Shown: in pieces, positions 1-10,372 of the stretch
Position numbering within the stretch: position 1 is the stretch's first letter
Layout of the letters: each line of letters opens with the position of its first letter
From: an uncultured Saccharospirillaceae bacterium
GTDB taxonomy: Bacteria > Pseudomonadota > Gammaproteobacteria > Pseudomonadales > Oceanobacteraceae
Direction: 5' to 3'
DNA: 64,000 nucleotides
Assembly (NCBI GenBank): GCA_947503895.1
Contig: CANNFT010000001.1
Span: 1 to 64,000 of the forward strand
Program-made: the position numbers and the translations under genes
Notes under the pieces: generated by a model
Told to the model about the DNA's origin: nothing
Databases searched by the model: none
What the model saw: the letters and a program-made list of their open reading frames with translations, nothing else

Positions 1-85
1 AAGAGTGAAAGAGTGAAAGAGTGAAAGAGTGAAAGAGTGAAAGAGTGAAAGAGTGAAAGAGTGAAAGAGTGAAAGAGTGAAAGAG
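1..85. repeat. 8-bp tandem repeat (GAGTGAAA)n
   Basis: Ten perfect head-to-tail copies of the octamer GAGTGAAA run from 3 to 82, with partial units at both ends. The array continues beyond the left edge of the window, so its full length is unknown. Plus-strand frames are closed because every frame meets TGA, while the minus strand reads through without stops. No gene in the window contains it. An octamer is not a multiple of three, so copy-number change would shift frame or promoter spacing in any gene it touches. Confidence 0.95.
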
Positions 86-148
86 AGCTACTGATACGCA
101 ATAGAATGGAAATATGCTGGATGATTTAGATCGCGAGATGAATAAATG

Positions 149-176
149 CCCCGCTGGCGGTTGGGTGGTCAGCGGG
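149..176. terminator. Possible terminator hairpin after csiV
   Basis: CCCGCTG (150-156) pairs with CAGCGGG (170-176) across a 13-nt loop. It lies just downstream of the csiV stop on the minus strand. Neither side has a clean T run, so termination is only suggested. Confidence 0.4.
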
Positions 177-188
177 ATTTCATGCTTG

Positions 189-890
189 CTAGATTTTTGC
201 CGTCTGTGCAGGACCTTTTCCTTTTTGTCTTTCTAAGGGGCTTTTGGCAGGCAGCAATCTGATCAGGACACCTACCATAGGGTGATCGAGATAGTGTACT
301 TCTTTACTGCGCATTCTTCGGCTTTGAGTGAGGCTGACTAGCTCCTCAGGCGTCTCTGCCGTTTCTGGCCAGTAATTGATATTGAAAGTAGAGTGCAGAT
401 AACGAGCGACATTTAGATGAATGAGTCCACGAATTTGCGGCAATCCTAAATGACCAGTTGAACCTTCGAAATACAAAGGGACGCTGTGGTCTTTATGATA
501 AATCGGTTGTAGCCACTGCATATTGTAAAGAATGGGCTGAGATGCTGGATCTAAGTGCGAAAGGACATCGCCCCAATCTTTGTCAATGTTTTGGTGCAGA
601 TAAGGAGCATGGTGATTAACGGCTTCCTGTGTCAGTGCTAAAGGCGCGTTAAATGCTGAATTTGCTACCCCCTTTTTTGGGGCTGCCTTCAACTGAATCA
701 GGTCTGCTTCGGCGAGCTCGATGGGTTGTGTGCTAAATGTTTCATTTGTAGCGTGGCTATTTTTCTGTTTAAAAACAGTGATATTGACTTGGTACCAGCG
801 AGCCTTGGCAGGGGTGTCGTCTGCGAAAACGGTCTGGCCAGTAAATAATAAGCCACTTGCTATTATTGAGGTTATTATTTTTTTTATCAT
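189..890 (-). CDS. csiV: CsiV-family periplasmic protein (DUF2803)
   Basis: A 233-residue protein with an N-terminal signal peptide (about residues 1-23, ending VFA). The mature part opens with WYQVNITVFKQ, the typical beginning of the CsiV/DUF2803 family. The C-terminal half carries the family block SRRMRSKEVHYLDHPMVGVL. CsiV was described in Vibrio as a peptidoglycan-binding envelope protein needed for cell shape integrity; that role is carried over by family. The start lies 2 bp after the mfd stop, so the two are probably one transcript, as in other gammaproteobacteria. Family assignment is firm, function moderate. Confidence 0.85.
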   Translation of the reverse strand: MIKKIITSIIASGLLFTGQTVFADDTPAKARWYQVNITVFKQKNSHATNETFSTQPIELAEADLIQLKAAPKKGVANSAFNAPLALTQEAVNHHAPYLHQNIDKDWGDVLSHLDPASQPILYNMQWLQPIYHKDHSVPLYFEGSTGHLGLPQIRGLIHLNVARYLHSTFNINYWPETAETPEELVSLTQSRRMRSKEVHYLDHPMVGVLIRLLPAKSPLERQKGKGPAQTAKI

Positions 891-892
891 TT

Positions 893-3800
893 TTATGCGG
901 GCCTTCCCAACAAATTAATTACGTCTTCAACGGTTTTAAATCGAGCTTCAGCATCCGGCATTTCGAATATAAATTTAAGTGCATTAGCACCATCTAATTT
1001 ATAACTCAAAGGTTTGGTTTGCACCAGTCGAACCATTGTGTAGGGGTCAATACTGGTCTCTGCCCCAAATTCAATGCGCCCTTGACTATCCCCTGCATCC
1101 AATTTAACGATGCCCATTTTACTCAATTTGAGTTTAAGTTCAGTGACGCGGAACAAATATTTCACTTGATTTGGCAATAAACCAAATCGATCTATCAGTT
1201 CAATCTGCAGTTCGCGTAGTTCATCGCTGGTTTTAGCGCTGGCAATGCGCTTATACAAGATGAGTCGATTGTGGACGTCTGGGAGGTAATCTTCAGGGAT
1301 GATGGCTGGTATACGAAGGTTGACTTCTGTGTCCGCACCTAGCGGTGAATCTAGGCTCAGAACTTTACCTGCCTTCATGGCTTCAACTGCTTTGTCGAGA
1401 AGCTCCATATAAAGGCTAAAGCCCACGCTTTGAATGTGTCCACTTTGCTCGGCGCCCAGTAATTCACCTGCGCCACGAATCTCCAAATCGTGTGTGGCGA
1501 GCATAAAGCCGGCGCCTAAATCCTGTGCGGAGGCGATGGCATCCAACCTTTTTTCTGCGTCCTTAGTGACTTTTTTCTCCACAGGCGTCAGTAGATACGC
1601 GTAAGCTTGGTGGTGGCTTCGACCAACACGACCGCGTAATTGATGCAATTGAGCAAGCCCAAATTTATCCGCTCGCTCAATGATAATGGTGTTGGCGGAA
1701 GGTACATCAATGCCTGTTTCAATGATGGTGGTACACATCAATACATTAAAGCGTTTGTGGTAAAAATCCCCCATAACGGACTCAAGTTGTCGTTCATTCA
1801 TCTGGCCGTGCGCTACACCGACTCGAGCATCTGGAATTAATTTGCTTAAATCTTCAGCTGCTTTCTCAATGGTTTTGACTTCATTGTGTAAGAAGTAAAC
1901 TTGTCCGCCACGAAGGATTTCACGCAGCACAGCTTCCTTCACAAGTCGTTCTTCCCACTGGCTCACAAATGTCTTCACGGCGAGTCGTCGGGCAGGCGGT
2001 GTGGCAATGATGGATAAATCGCGTACACCTGACATTGCCATGTTAAGCGTTCTTGGAATAGGGGTGGCAGTCATAGTGAGAATGTCGACATTCGCACGTA
2101 ACGCTTTAATGCGCTCTTTTTGTTGAACACCGAACCGATGTTCTTCATCAATGATAAGCAGCCCTAAGTTTTTAAACTTTACGTCACTCTGAAGTAATTT
2201 GTGCGTACCGACCACGATGTCGACGCTGCCATCTTCGAGCGCTTGAATCGCCTTCGTTTTGCTTTGGCCGGTTTTGAATCGAGAAAGACTTTCTAAGCGT
2301 ATGGGCCAGTCAGCAAATCGATCTCGAAAAGTTTCAAAGTGCTGTTGGGCGAGCAGTGTTGTTGGCACTAATATGGCGACTTGCTTGCCATTTTGAACGG
2401 CCATGAATGCTGCACGCAGCGCCACTTCTGTTTTGCCAAAGCCGACATCACCGCACACCAGGCGGTCCATGGGGCGAGGTTTCATCATGTCAGTGATCAC
2501 AGCATTGATGGCGGTCTGTTGATCGGGTGTTTCTTCAAACGGGAAGTCAGAAGCAAAGATTTCGTAGTCGTCTCTAGGGTACTCAAATGCGAGACCCGAT
2601 TTGGCTTCACGCTTCGCATAAATTTCCAGAAGCTCGGCGGCGGTATCTCTGATTTTCTCCAGCGCCTTACGCTTTTGCCCAGACCATTTATCTGTACCCA
2701 GTTTATGCAGCGGAGCAATGTCGGTGTCAGCGCCACTGTAGCGACTGATCAAATGCAGTGATGACACGGGTACGTAAAGTTTGGCTTGGTCAGCGTATTC
2801 CAGCGTCACAAACTCGGTTTTATCGCCATCGATTTCTAACGTTTGCATGCCGCGGTATCTGCCGACACCATGGTCGAGATGCACGACAGCCGCCCCTTCG
2901 CTGAGCTCTGTTAGGTTGCGAATAACATTTTCAGACTGCTCTTTTTCTTTCTCCCGTCGTCTTCGCTGAATAACTCTTTGACCGAACAGGCTGTTCTCGC
3001 TAATGATCCAGCGTCCATTGGAGTAACAGTAAAAGCTGTCCTCAAGAGGGGCTGTGATCACGCCATACTCATTTTGACTATTTAGTGCACTTTTCCAGTT
3101 GTCGAAGGGTTTCGGTTTGACGCCGATTTTTTCCAGCAACTCTGTCAGCGCCTCTCGGCGACCAGCGCTCTCCACGCTGAACAAAATCGCGTCATGATTC
3201 TCGATTAAAAATGATTCTAGCTTTTTAAGGGGCATGTCGAGTTTGTGGTCGACTTGAATATCGGGTAGCGCTCGTTGTTCAAAGTTAAAGCGTCCTGCTT
3301 TTTCTTCTTGTGTCTGTGCTGAGGTTTGAATTCGGCCGTATTGTTTTAGGTCACTAAACACTTGGTTGGTTGGCAAGTAGAGTTCGCTGGGTTTTAAAAC
3401 AGGATGACGAACATCGTGCCGGCGATCTTCGTAGCGGTGTTCAATGTCACGCCAGTTGTGATTAAGAGACTCTTCTAGGTTGTCTGAAAAAATGAGTTGA
3501 GAGTGTTCAGGTAAGTAGTCAAAAAGGGTGGCGGTTTCTTCAAAAAATAGCGGTAAATAATACTCGATACCGCCAGGCGCGATTTGTTTCAATACATCGG
3601 TATACAGCGGTGAATCTTTAGGGTTGGTGTCAAAAAAATCAAACCATCGTTGCTTGAAGCATCGAATGCCGTTGCTGTCTAATGGAACCTCCTTCGCTGG
3701 CAGTAACTCTATTTTGTCTGTGGGCTCTGTCGATCTTTGGGTTTCAGGATTAAACCAGCGAATGGATTCAATTTCGTCATCAAATAATTCGATACGAAAA

Positions 3801-4330
3801 GGGTTGTCGGCCCCCATTGGATAGATATCAAGAATCGCTCCACGACTGCAGAATTCACCGTGCTCATAGACCGTGTCACTGGCACGATAACCTGCGCTAA
3901 TAAGGCGAGATTTGAGCGCTTCAGGGTTGAGAGATTCACCGGTTTTTAATGTGAAGCTATGACCAAGAATGTAATTCAGTGGCGGCAATCTCAGCTGAAG
4001 CGTGATGGCAGGTACAACTAGTATGCTTTTGTTGGCTTGCGGTAGATTTGCTAGTGTCGTTAATCGCTCAGAAATAATGTCCTGGTGAGGCGAGAAATAA
4101 TCGTACGGTAATGTCTCCCAGTCCGGTAAATTGAAAAGTGTTTCGCCGTAAAAGTAGCGAACTTCTTCAGATAGCCTTTGTGCCTGACTACTGCTAGATG
4201 TAACGACGACGGTTAGACCAGAGTATTGTTCGGCAGCCTCTGAAATGGCGTGTGCAAGCTGTGAACCGGATATTTGACCCCAGAATTTCAAATCACCGGA
4301 TTTTGTGGGAAGGGGGGCTTTAGCCGTCAT
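893..4330 (-). CDS. mfd: Transcription-repair coupling factor Mfd
   Basis: A 1145-residue protein, the usual Mfd length. It is an ATP-driven DNA translocase that removes RNA polymerase stalled at lesions and recruits UvrA to the transcribed strand. Visible parts are the UvrB-like N-terminal half; the RNA-polymerase-interacting region (about 470-545, HLDHGVGRYRGM); helicase motif I GDVGFGKTEV near 626; DEEH near 726; motif VI QLRGRVGRS; and the C-terminal TRCF domain with LIDRFGLLPNQV. It precedes csiV on the same strand and is divergent from gap, with about 200 bp between them. Confidence 0.98.
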   Translation of the reverse strand: MTAKAPLPTKSGDLKFWGQISGSQLAHAISEAAEQYSGLTVVVTSSSSQAQRLSEEVRYFYGETLFNLPDWETLPYDYFSPHQDIISERLTTLANLPQANKSILVVPAITLQLRLPPLNYILGHSFTLKTGESLNPEALKSRLISAGYRASDTVYEHGEFCSRGAILDIYPMGADNPFRIELFDDEIESIRWFNPETQRSTEPTDKIELLPAKEVPLDSNGIRCFKQRWFDFFDTNPKDSPLYTDVLKQIAPGGIEYYLPLFFEETATLFDYLPEHSQLIFSDNLEESLNHNWRDIEHRYEDRRHDVRHPVLKPSELYLPTNQVFSDLKQYGRIQTSAQTQEEKAGRFNFEQRALPDIQVDHKLDMPLKKLESFLIENHDAILFSVESAGRREALTELLEKIGVKPKPFDNWKSALNSQNEYGVITAPLEDSFYCYSNGRWIISENSLFGQRVIQRRRREKEKEQSENVIRNLTELSEGAAVVHLDHGVGRYRGMQTLEIDGDKTEFVTLEYADQAKLYVPVSSLHLISRYSGADTDIAPLHKLGTDKWSGQKRKALEKIRDTAAELLEIYAKREAKSGLAFEYPRDDYEIFASDFPFEETPDQQTAINAVITDMMKPRPMDRLVCGDVGFGKTEVALRAAFMAVQNGKQVAILVPTTLLAQQHFETFRDRFADWPIRLESLSRFKTGQSKTKAIQALEDGSVDIVVGTHKLLQSDVKFKNLGLLIIDEEHRFGVQQKERIKALRANVDILTMTATPIPRTLNMAMSGVRDLSIIATPPARRLAVKTFVSQWEERLVKEAVLREILRGGQVYFLHNEVKTIEKAAEDLSKLIPDARVGVAHGQMNERQLESVMGDFYHKRFNVLMCTTIIETGIDVPSANTIIIERADKFGLAQLHQLRGRVGRSHHQAYAYLLTPVEKKVTKDAEKRLDAIASAQDLGAGFMLATHDLEIRGAGELLGAEQSGHIQSVGFSLYMELLDKAVEAMKAGKVLSLDSPLGADTEVNLRIPAIIPEDYLPDVHNRLILYKRIASAKTSDELRELQIELIDRFGLLPNQVKYLFRVTELKLKLSKMGIVKLDAGDSQGRIEFGAETSIDPYTMVRLVQTKPLSYKLDGANALKFIFEMPDAEARFKTVEDVINLLGRPA

Positions 4331-4534
4331 AGCGTCCTTGTATCGAATTCTTCAAAGCCCGCTAGTCTACATTAAGTATTACTCAGTGCTAAGCGCCTAG
4401 ATCGAGGTTGTTTCACTCTAGGTAATCGGCCTTAAAAGTAGCATTAACAACAATCCCATTGAGATTAAAGGTTAAAACGGGCATAATATCGCCCAAATTT
4501 TTAGCCTGCTTAAACTTTAAAAAAGGTATCGTCC
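4331..4534. promoter_or_regulatory. mfd/gap divergent intergenic region
   Basis: This 204-bp spacer must hold the promoters of mfd (minus) and gap (plus). It is AT-rich near gap. I see no operator I would name. Confidence 0.4.
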
Positions 4535-5983
4535 GTGAGTCAAGACGTTCATGAAGTAAGCTTGTCCGAATGGAAAGCGCGTGAAGAAGTCGCCGAATCC
4601 ATGATCCCACTTGTGGGTGGATTGTATCGTAAGAACAACGTTGTTCTTTCAGTCTATGGCCGCCCCATCATCAATCGTTCTGTTATCGACCTGATCAAAG
4701 CGCACCGCTTTGTGCGTCAGGTAGAAAAAGAAGAGCTGTCTGTTCACGACACTTATCCTGTTTTGCAAGCTTTGACGCAATTAGATGTCTCTAATTGCCA
4801 TATTGATCTTGGAAAAATGGCGGTGAAATATCGCGAGCAAGGTAATGGCGCATTAGATGAGTTTGTCTCAAAAGAACTCGAGAATGTCATTGGCCAGCAA
4901 GAAGCTGCTAGCCAAGAAGGCAGTGACGTTGTTTTATACGGCTTTGGTCGTATCGGGCGTTTATTGGCTCGTATTTTGGTTGAGAAAGCCGGTGGTGGTC
5001 AGGGCATGCGTTTACGTGCAATTGTTGTGCGTAAGGGTAAAGGTAATGACCTGCTCAAGCGTGCGAGTTTGCTGCGCCGTGATTCTATTCATGGTTCGTT
5101 CAAAGGCACGATTCAAATTGACGAAGAGAATAGCGTACTGATTGTTAACGGTACTTATATTCAAATTATCTATGCTAACAGCCCATCAGAAGTTGATTAC
5201 ACGCAGTACGGTATTAATAACGCGCTCGTTATTGATAATACGGGTGTATGGCGCGATGCAGAAGGTCTAGGTCAGCATGCTGCTTGCCCGGGAGCTTCAA
5301 GAGTGTTGCTCACGGCGCCAGGTAAGGGTGACCTTAAAAATATCGTTTACGGTGTAAACCACCAAGACATTCAAGACAGCGACACGATTATCTCCGCTGC
5401 GTCTTGTACTACTAATGCCATCACGCCAGTGCTAAAAGCGTTGGACGATGAGTACGGTGTGGTCAATGGACATGTTGAAACGGTCCACTCTTACACTAAC
5501 GACCAAAACTTAATCGATAATTATCACAAAGGTGATCGTCGTGGTCGTGCAGCTGCTTTGAACATGGTTATCACTGAAACTGGTGCAGCCAGTGCGGTGG
5601 CTAAAGCCTTGCCTCAGTTAAAAGGCAAGTTAACCGGCAATGCGATTCGCGTTCCAACGCCTAATGTTTCATTGGCCATTTTAAGTCTGACACTTAACAA
5701 AGATGTTGAAAAAGAAGACTTGAATGCATTCTTGCGTGAAGCTTCCCTGCATTCTTCCTTGCAAAAGCAAATCGATTACGTGCATAGTCCTGAGGTGGTT
5801 TCAAGTGACTTTGTGGGTAACCGTTGTGCTGGCATCGTAGATGGTGAGGCGACGATTACCAGTGGTAACCGCGTTAATATTTATGTTTGGTACGATAATG
5901 AGTACGGTTACAGCCGTCAGGTAGTGCGTATAGCTCAACAGCTCTGCGGTGTTTACTACCCAACTTACCCTTGGCGTGGATGA
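4535..5983 (+). CDS. gap: Glyceraldehyde-3-phosphate dehydrogenase, long form
   Basis: A 482-residue GAPDH that oxidises glyceraldehyde 3-phosphate to 1,3-bisphosphoglycerate. It belongs to the long class found next to mfd in Pseudomonas, with an N-terminal extension of about 130 residues ahead of the fold. The Rossmann motif YGFGRIGR is at 135-142, the catalytic Cys291 is in SAASCTTNAITP, and His318 lies in ETVHSYTNDQ. The start is GTG; the reading starting SQDVHEV follows an AAAAAGGTATC stretch acting as ribosome site. A strong terminator follows directly. Direction (glycolytic or gluconeogenic) cannot be told from sequence. Confidence 0.93.
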   Translation: MSQDVHEVSLSEWKAREEVAESMIPLVGGLYRKNNVVLSVYGRPIINRSVIDLIKAHRFVRQVEKEELSVHDTYPVLQALTQLDVSNCHIDLGKMAVKYREQGNGALDEFVSKELENVIGQQEAASQEGSDVVLYGFGRIGRLLARILVEKAGGGQGMRLRAIVVRKGKGNDLLKRASLLRRDSIHGSFKGTIQIDEENSVLIVNGTYIQIIYANSPSEVDYTQYGINNALVIDNTGVWRDAEGLGQHAACPGASRVLLTAPGKGDLKNIVYGVNHQDIQDSDTIISAASCTTNAITPVLKALDDEYGVVNGHVETVHSYTNDQNLIDNYHKGDRRGRAAALNMVITETGAASAVAKALPQLKGKLTGNAIRVPTPNVSLAILSLTLNKDVEKEDLNAFLREASLHSSLQKQIDYVHSPEVVSSDFVGNRCAGIVDGEATITSGNRVNIYVWYDNEYGYSRQVVRIAQQLCGVYYPTYPWRG

Positions 5984-6000
5984 TTAACGCCAAATATCTA

Positions 6001-6027
6001 AGCCGCTGACCTTCAGCGGCTTTTTTT
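6001..6027 (+). terminator. Rho-independent terminator of gap
   Basis: AGCCGCTGA (6001-6009) and TCAGCGGCT (6013-6021) form a perfect 9-bp stem with a 3-nt loop, followed by a T run to 6027. Confidence 0.93.
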
Positions 6028-6029
6028 AT

Positions 6030-6363
6030 GCGAGCGACAAATATAAAAAAGACCAATGTGTATCATTGGAGGCATCTTCGCTCGCTAGAGTAAGCAGTCA
6101 CGAAATGTGTGTTTATACTGGATATTATTGAGACTGTTTGAAAAATAAGCATGATTTGCGCCTATAGCTATACTTCATTCCTATTACTTATGGGAAGTGG
6201 CTTAGTTATGGCTGGCCTCATATAGACTGTATGATTATACTACCGCTCGTTTTTTATAAGGCTTGTTGAATAGTTGTATAACTGATTGAAAAATAAGCAA
6301 AAAATGAGCTGCTGTGTGTGGCGTTTAAAAGATTTTTTATGAAACTGTGATTAGGCAAGGCAT
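6030..6363 (+). promoter_or_regulatory. nqr upstream region with duplicated 19-mer
   Basis: A 334-bp AT-rich region without a convincing gene ahead of nqrA. It contains two direct copies of a 19-bp block, ACTG(T/A)TTGAAAAATAAGCA, at 6133-6151 and 6281-6299, identical at 18 of 19 positions. The second copy ends 64 bp before the nqrA start, where an activator or repressor could act. No known operator matches it in my reading. Confidence 0.5.
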
Positions 6364-7698
6364 ATGATCAATATCAAGAAGGGTCTTGACCTGCCAATTG
6401 CCGGGGGGCCGGAACAGAGCATTACCGAGGGTAATGCGGTTTCCCGTGTAGCATTGGTCGGTTTTGATTATGTGGGTATGAAGCCCACTATGCATGTGCA
6501 GGAAGGGGATAAGGTCAAAAAGGGGCAAGTGCTCTTTGCTGACAAAAAGATAGAAGGTGTAATGTACACCTCCCCTGGTGCAGGCGTTGTTAAGGAAATC
6601 AATCGTGGCCATCGCCGCGTATTGCAATCTGTTGTCATTGAGTTGCAAGGTGAAGAAGAGGAAACGTTTACCTCTTACGACGCCACCAAACTAAACTCAT
6701 TAACGCCAGAGCAAGTGCAAGAGCAGTTGGTTCAGTCGGGTATGTGGACAGCTTTTAGAACGCGTCCATTCTCTCGTGTTCCAGCGCTGGGCACAAAACC
6801 AAGCTCTATATTCGTATCTGCTGTGGATACGAACCCGCTGGCGGCTGATCCTGCTGTTGTAATTGCTGAGCAAAGTGAAGCGTTTACAAATGGTTTGGCT
6901 GTTATCTCTCGCTTGGCAGAAAAAGTATTTGTATGTAAAGCGCAGAATGCCACAGTCGCGGTGACTGCCGGTGTTCAAAGTGTTGATGTGACTGGCCCAC
7001 ACCCTGCCGGCTTGGTAGGTACGCATATTCATCACCTAGATCCTGTAAGTTCGACCAAAACGGTATGGCACATCGGCTATCAAGATGTGATTGCATACGG
7101 ACAGTTATTCACGGAAGGTAAAATCAATACTGACCGTGTTGTCGCATTGGCCGGACCACAAGTGGAGCGTCCTCGTTTAGTTCGCACTCGATTAGGCGCT
7201 AGCCTTGATGATTTGACGAAAGGTGAGCTGAAAGCCGGTGAGAATCGATTAATTTCAGGTTCTGTCCTCGGTGGCCGCACAGCGCAGGCTGAGCAGGCGT
7301 ATCTTGGTCGCTTTGCCACTCAAGTGTCTGTTATTTTAGAAGGCAGAGACCGCCCGATGTTGCACTACCTCACGCCAGGTGCAAATCGTCACTCGGTTAT
7401 GCCCATCTACTTGTCTAAATTCATGCCCTCAAAGCTTTTCAATTTCACGTCTTCGACCAATGGTAGTGAGCGTGCAATGGTGCCAGTAGGTGCTTACGAA
7501 AAGATCATGCCATTAGACATCCTTCCAACTCAGTTACTTCGTGCGTTAATTGTTGAAGATATGGAAGTGGCCATAAATTTGGGTGCTTTAGAGTTGGACG
7601 AAGAAGATTTGGCGCTGTGCACTTATGTTTGCCCTGGCAAATATGAATACGGCCCGATTCTGCGTACAAACCTTGATCGAATTGAGAAAGAGGCATAA
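6364..7698 (+). CDS. nqrA: Na+-translocating NADH-quinone reductase subunit A
   Basis: A 444-residue subunit of the six-subunit Na+-NQR, which oxidises NADH, reduces ubiquinone and pumps sodium outward. NqrA is the peripheral cytoplasmic subunit linked to quinone binding. The start [16 protein letters not shown] is typical of the family, as are the GVVKEINRG biotinyl-like stretch near residue 75-85 and the C-terminal [16 protein letters not shown]. It is first in the operon and ends 2 bp before nqrB. Confidence 0.97.
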   Translation: MINIKKGLDLPIAGGPEQSITEGNAVSRVALVGFDYVGMKPTMHVQEGDKVKKGQVLFADKKIEGVMYTSPGAGVVKEINRGHRRVLQSVVIELQGEEEETFTSYDATKLNSLTPEQVQEQLVQSGMWTAFRTRPFSRVPALGTKPSSIFVSAVDTNPLAADPAVVIAEQSEAFTNGLAVISRLAEKVFVCKAQNATVAVTAGVQSVDVTGPHPAGLVGTHIHHLDPVSSTKTVWHIGYQDVIAYGQLFTEGKINTDRVVALAGPQVERPRLVRTRLGASLDDLTKGELKAGENRLISGSVLGGRTAQAEQAYLGRFATQVSVILEGRDRPMLHYLTPGANRHSVMPIYLSKFMPSKLFNFTSSTNGSERAMVPVGAYEKIMPLDILPTQLLRALIVEDMEVAINLGALELDEEDLALCTYVCPGKYEYGPILRTNLDRIEKEA

Positions 7699-7700
7699 GC

Positions 7701-8909
7701 ATGGGTTTAAGATCTTTATTGGACAGCCTCGAACCCCATTTTACGAAAGGGGGAAAGTTCGAGAAGTTTTATCCATTGTACGAAGCCATTGATACAGGCT
7801 TGTACTCTCCGCCGAATGTCACTAATAACTCAGCTCATGTGCGCGATGGTATCGACCTTAAGCGCATTATGATCACAGTTTGGGTGTGCTGTTTTCCCGC
7901 CATGTTCTTTGGCATGTGGAATATCGGCTACCAGGCCAATACTGCAATGGCAGGTTTGGGCTTAACTGAAATTGAAGGCTGGCGTGGTGCGCTGATTTCA
8001 ATTTTCGCCGGTCATGACGCTGCCAGTTGGTGGGATAACCTTGTATATGGTGCCATGTACTTCCTGCCTATTTACGCTGTGACGTTTGTGGTGGGTGGTT
8101 TTTGGGAAGTGTTATTTGCCACTATCCGTAAGCACGAAGTGAATGAAGGTTTCTTTGTAACTTCCATTTTATTCGCGCTGATTTGCCCACCAAACATTCC
8201 ATTGTGGCAGGTGGCTTTAGGTATTAGCTTCGGTGTCGTGATTGGTAAAGAAATCTTTGGTGGAACAGGCAAAAACTTCCTAAATCCAGCGCTAACCGGC
8301 CGAGCATTTTTGTTCTTCGCTTATCCCGCGCAAATTTCAGGTGATGCGGTTTGGACAGCTGTTGATGGATTTTCCGGCGCAACACCGCTGAGTTTAGCGG
8401 CAGCGGGTGGCGTATCCGAAATACTTAACCAAGGTATTACTTGGTTCGATGCCTTCTCCGGCACGATTCAAGGTTCCATTGGTGAAACCAGTACGATTGC
8501 CATATTGCTAGGCGGTGCAGTGCTGATGTTAATGGGTATTGCTTCTTGGAGAATCGTCGCGGGCGTCATGATTGGCATGGTTGCCATGTCACTATTGTTT
8601 AATGGCATCGGTTCAGATACCAACCCAATGTTTGGATTACCTTGGTACTGGCATATGGTCGTGGGCGGCTTCGCGTTTGGCATGATCTTTATGGCAACCG
8701 ATCCAGTTTCAGCTTCCATGACAAACAAAGGTAAATGGTTCTTTGGTGCATTGATTGGTGTGATGGTTATGTTAATTCGAGTCATCAACCCTGCATTCCC
8801 AGAAGGTATGATGCTGGCCATTTTGTTCGCCAACTTATTCGCACCATTGATCGACCACTTCGTGGTTCAAGCTAACATCAAGCGGAGGATGGCTCGCAAT
8901 GTCGGCTAA
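7701..8909 (+). CDS. nqrB: Na+-NQR subunit B
   Basis: A 402-residue polytopic membrane subunit with about ten membrane spans. It carries a covalently bound FMN and riboflavin and is central to sodium translocation. The FMN attachment motif SGATPLSLA is present with Thr228 as the predicted flavinylated residue. Other family blocks are [22 protein letters not shown] and the [10 protein letters not shown] segment. It overlaps nqrC by 11 bp, implying translational coupling. Homologous to RnfD in the same window. Confidence 0.97.
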   Translation: MGLRSLLDSLEPHFTKGGKFEKFYPLYEAIDTGLYSPPNVTNNSAHVRDGIDLKRIMITVWVCCFPAMFFGMWNIGYQANTAMAGLGLTEIEGWRGALISIFAGHDAASWWDNLVYGAMYFLPIYAVTFVVGGFWEVLFATIRKHEVNEGFFVTSILFALICPPNIPLWQVALGISFGVVIGKEIFGGTGKNFLNPALTGRAFLFFAYPAQISGDAVWTAVDGFSGATPLSLAAAGGVSEILNQGITWFDAFSGTIQGSIGETSTIAILLGGAVLMLMGIASWRIVAGVMIGMVAMSLLFNGIGSDTNPMFGLPWYWHMVVGGFAFGMIFMATDPVSASMTNKGKWFFGALIGVMVMLIRVINPAFPEGMMLAILFANLFAPLIDHFVVQANIKRRMARNVG

Positions 8910-9705
8910 TAATGATTCAATTCAAAAAACCATATTGGTTGCGGTGCTGCTGTGTCTGGTGTGCTCCGTAATCGTTTCGGGTGCAGCGGTTTCTTTGAAA
9001 CCGATTCAGGTAGAAAACAAACTACTCGATAAACGTAAAAATGTACTGGCGGCTGCAGGTTTGTTGGAAGAAGGCAAATCAGTTGAAGAGCTTTTCAAGA
9101 AAGTACAAACACGCATCGTGAACATGGAATCCGGCGAGTACGCCACGGACGCAGAAATTGCGGAGTTGGAAAAATCGGGTTACATGGTGTCTAACTTTGA
9201 TCAGAAAAGACTGGCCAAGGACAGTGATTTTTCTGAGAAATTGTCAGGCGATCAAGATCTTGCGCAAATTAAGCGTTTAGAAAAATTTGCAGCGGTTTTC
9301 TTAGTTGAAAAAGACGGCAATATTGATCGCATCATCTTACCTGTTCACGGCTACGGCTTGTGGTCCACTATGTATGGTTTCGTAGCCCTAGAGGGTGATG
9401 CTGAAACGATTGCAGGTTTAGGTTTTTATGCTCACGGTGAAACACCGGGATTGGGCGGGGAAATTGATAACCCAAGCTGGAAGGCGATGTGGGCAGGCAA
9501 AAAGTTATATAACGATGAAGGGAATCTAGCCATTGATGTGATCAAAGGCAAGGTTGATAACTCACTACCAAGCGCAGCGAATCAAGTTGACGGGCTATCT
9601 GGTGCGACACTGACTAGCCGTGGCGTAGGTAACCTGATGCAATTCTGGATGGGCGAGCACGGTTTTGCTTCCTACCTAAACAAACTGAAAGAGCAGGGGG
9701 TTTAA
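8899..9705 (+). CDS. nqrC: Na+-NQR subunit C
   Basis: A 268-residue protein with one N-terminal membrane helix (about residues 10-32) and a periplasmic FMN-binding domain. The flavinylation motif [10 protein letters not shown] is seen, with predicted FMN-carrying Thr237; this is an ApbE substrate motif. [15 protein letters not shown] and [10 protein letters not shown] are the family blocks lining the flavin. Paralogous to RnfG. No apbE lies in this window, so the flavin transferase must be elsewhere. Confidence 0.97.
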   Translation: MSANNDSIQKTILVAVLLCLVCSVIVSGAAVSLKPIQVENKLLDKRKNVLAAAGLLEEGKSVEELFKKVQTRIVNMESGEYATDAEIAELEKSGYMVSNFDQKRLAKDSDFSEKLSGDQDLAQIKRLEKFAAVFLVEKDGNIDRIILPVHGYGLWSTMYGFVALEGDAETIAGLGFYAHGETPGLGGEIDNPSWKAMWAGKKLYNDEGNLAIDVIKGKVDNSLPSAANQVDGLSGATLTSRGVGNLMQFWMGEHGFASYLNKLKEQGV

Positions 9706-9706
9706 G

Positions 9707-10372
9707 ATGTCGACTTCTGTAAAAGAAATCCTTACGGCCCCATTGCTGGCCAACAACCCGATCGCCGTTCAGATTCTGGGTGTATGTTCTGCTTTGGCAG
9801 TCACCACCAGTTTGAATGTTACTCTGGTAATGTGTATTGCTTTAACGTCGGTTACTGCGTTTTCTAACTTAGCGGTTTCTCTGATTCGTAACCACATTCC
9901 AGGCAACATCCGTATTATTGTACAGATGACCATCATTGCATCTCTGGTAATCGTCGTTGACCAAGTATTGAAAGCTTATGCTTACGACATCAGTAAGCAG
10001 CTTTCGGTATTCGTTGGTTTGATTATTACAAACTGTATCGTTATGGGGCGTGCCGAAGCTTTCGCGATGAAGAACCCACCCGGACTCAGCTTCTTGGATG
10101 GCATTGGTAACGGCTTAGGTTACTCTGTCGTGCTGATTACAGTTGCTGTGGTGCGTGAGCTATTCGGTGCTGGTTCTCTGATGGGCTTCGAAATTCTGCC
10201 ATTGGTGACAGAGGGCGGCTGGTACTACAGCAACGGTCTTCTATTGTTGCCACCAAGCGCATTCTTCATTATCGGTCTGTTCATCTGGGCGTCTCGTACT
10301 TTCTTGCCAGAGCAGCAAGAAGCACCTGACTTCAAGATTCAGCCAAACACTGAAACCTCGGGAGCCCACTAA
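9707..10372 (+). CDS. nqrD: Na+-NQR subunit D
   Basis: A 221-residue integral membrane subunit with six predicted spans. It carries the Cys in [13 protein letters not shown], which in known NQR structures helps hold the intramembrane iron-sulfur centre between NqrD and NqrE. It starts 1 bp after nqrC ends and its last base overlaps the nqrE start. Paralogous to RnfE. Confidence 0.97.
   Translation: MSTSVKEILTAPLLANNPIAVQILGVCSALAVTTSLNVTLVMCIALTSVTAFSNLAVSLIRNHIPGNIRIIVQMTIIASLVIVVDQVLKAYAYDISKQLSVFVGLIITNCIVMGRAEAFAMKNPPGLSFLDGIGNGLGYSVVLITVAVVRELFGAGSLMGFEILPLVTEGGWYYSNGLLLLPPSAFFIIGLFIWASRTFLPEQQEAPDFKIQPNTETSGAH

Noticed and set aside
1..85. CRISPR array
   Set aside because: Units are contiguous octamers without spacers; CRISPR repeats are longer and separated by unique spacers.
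2381..2761. 126-residue plus-strand ORF inside mfd
   Set aside because: Shadow frame of mfd; no start signal or family feature.
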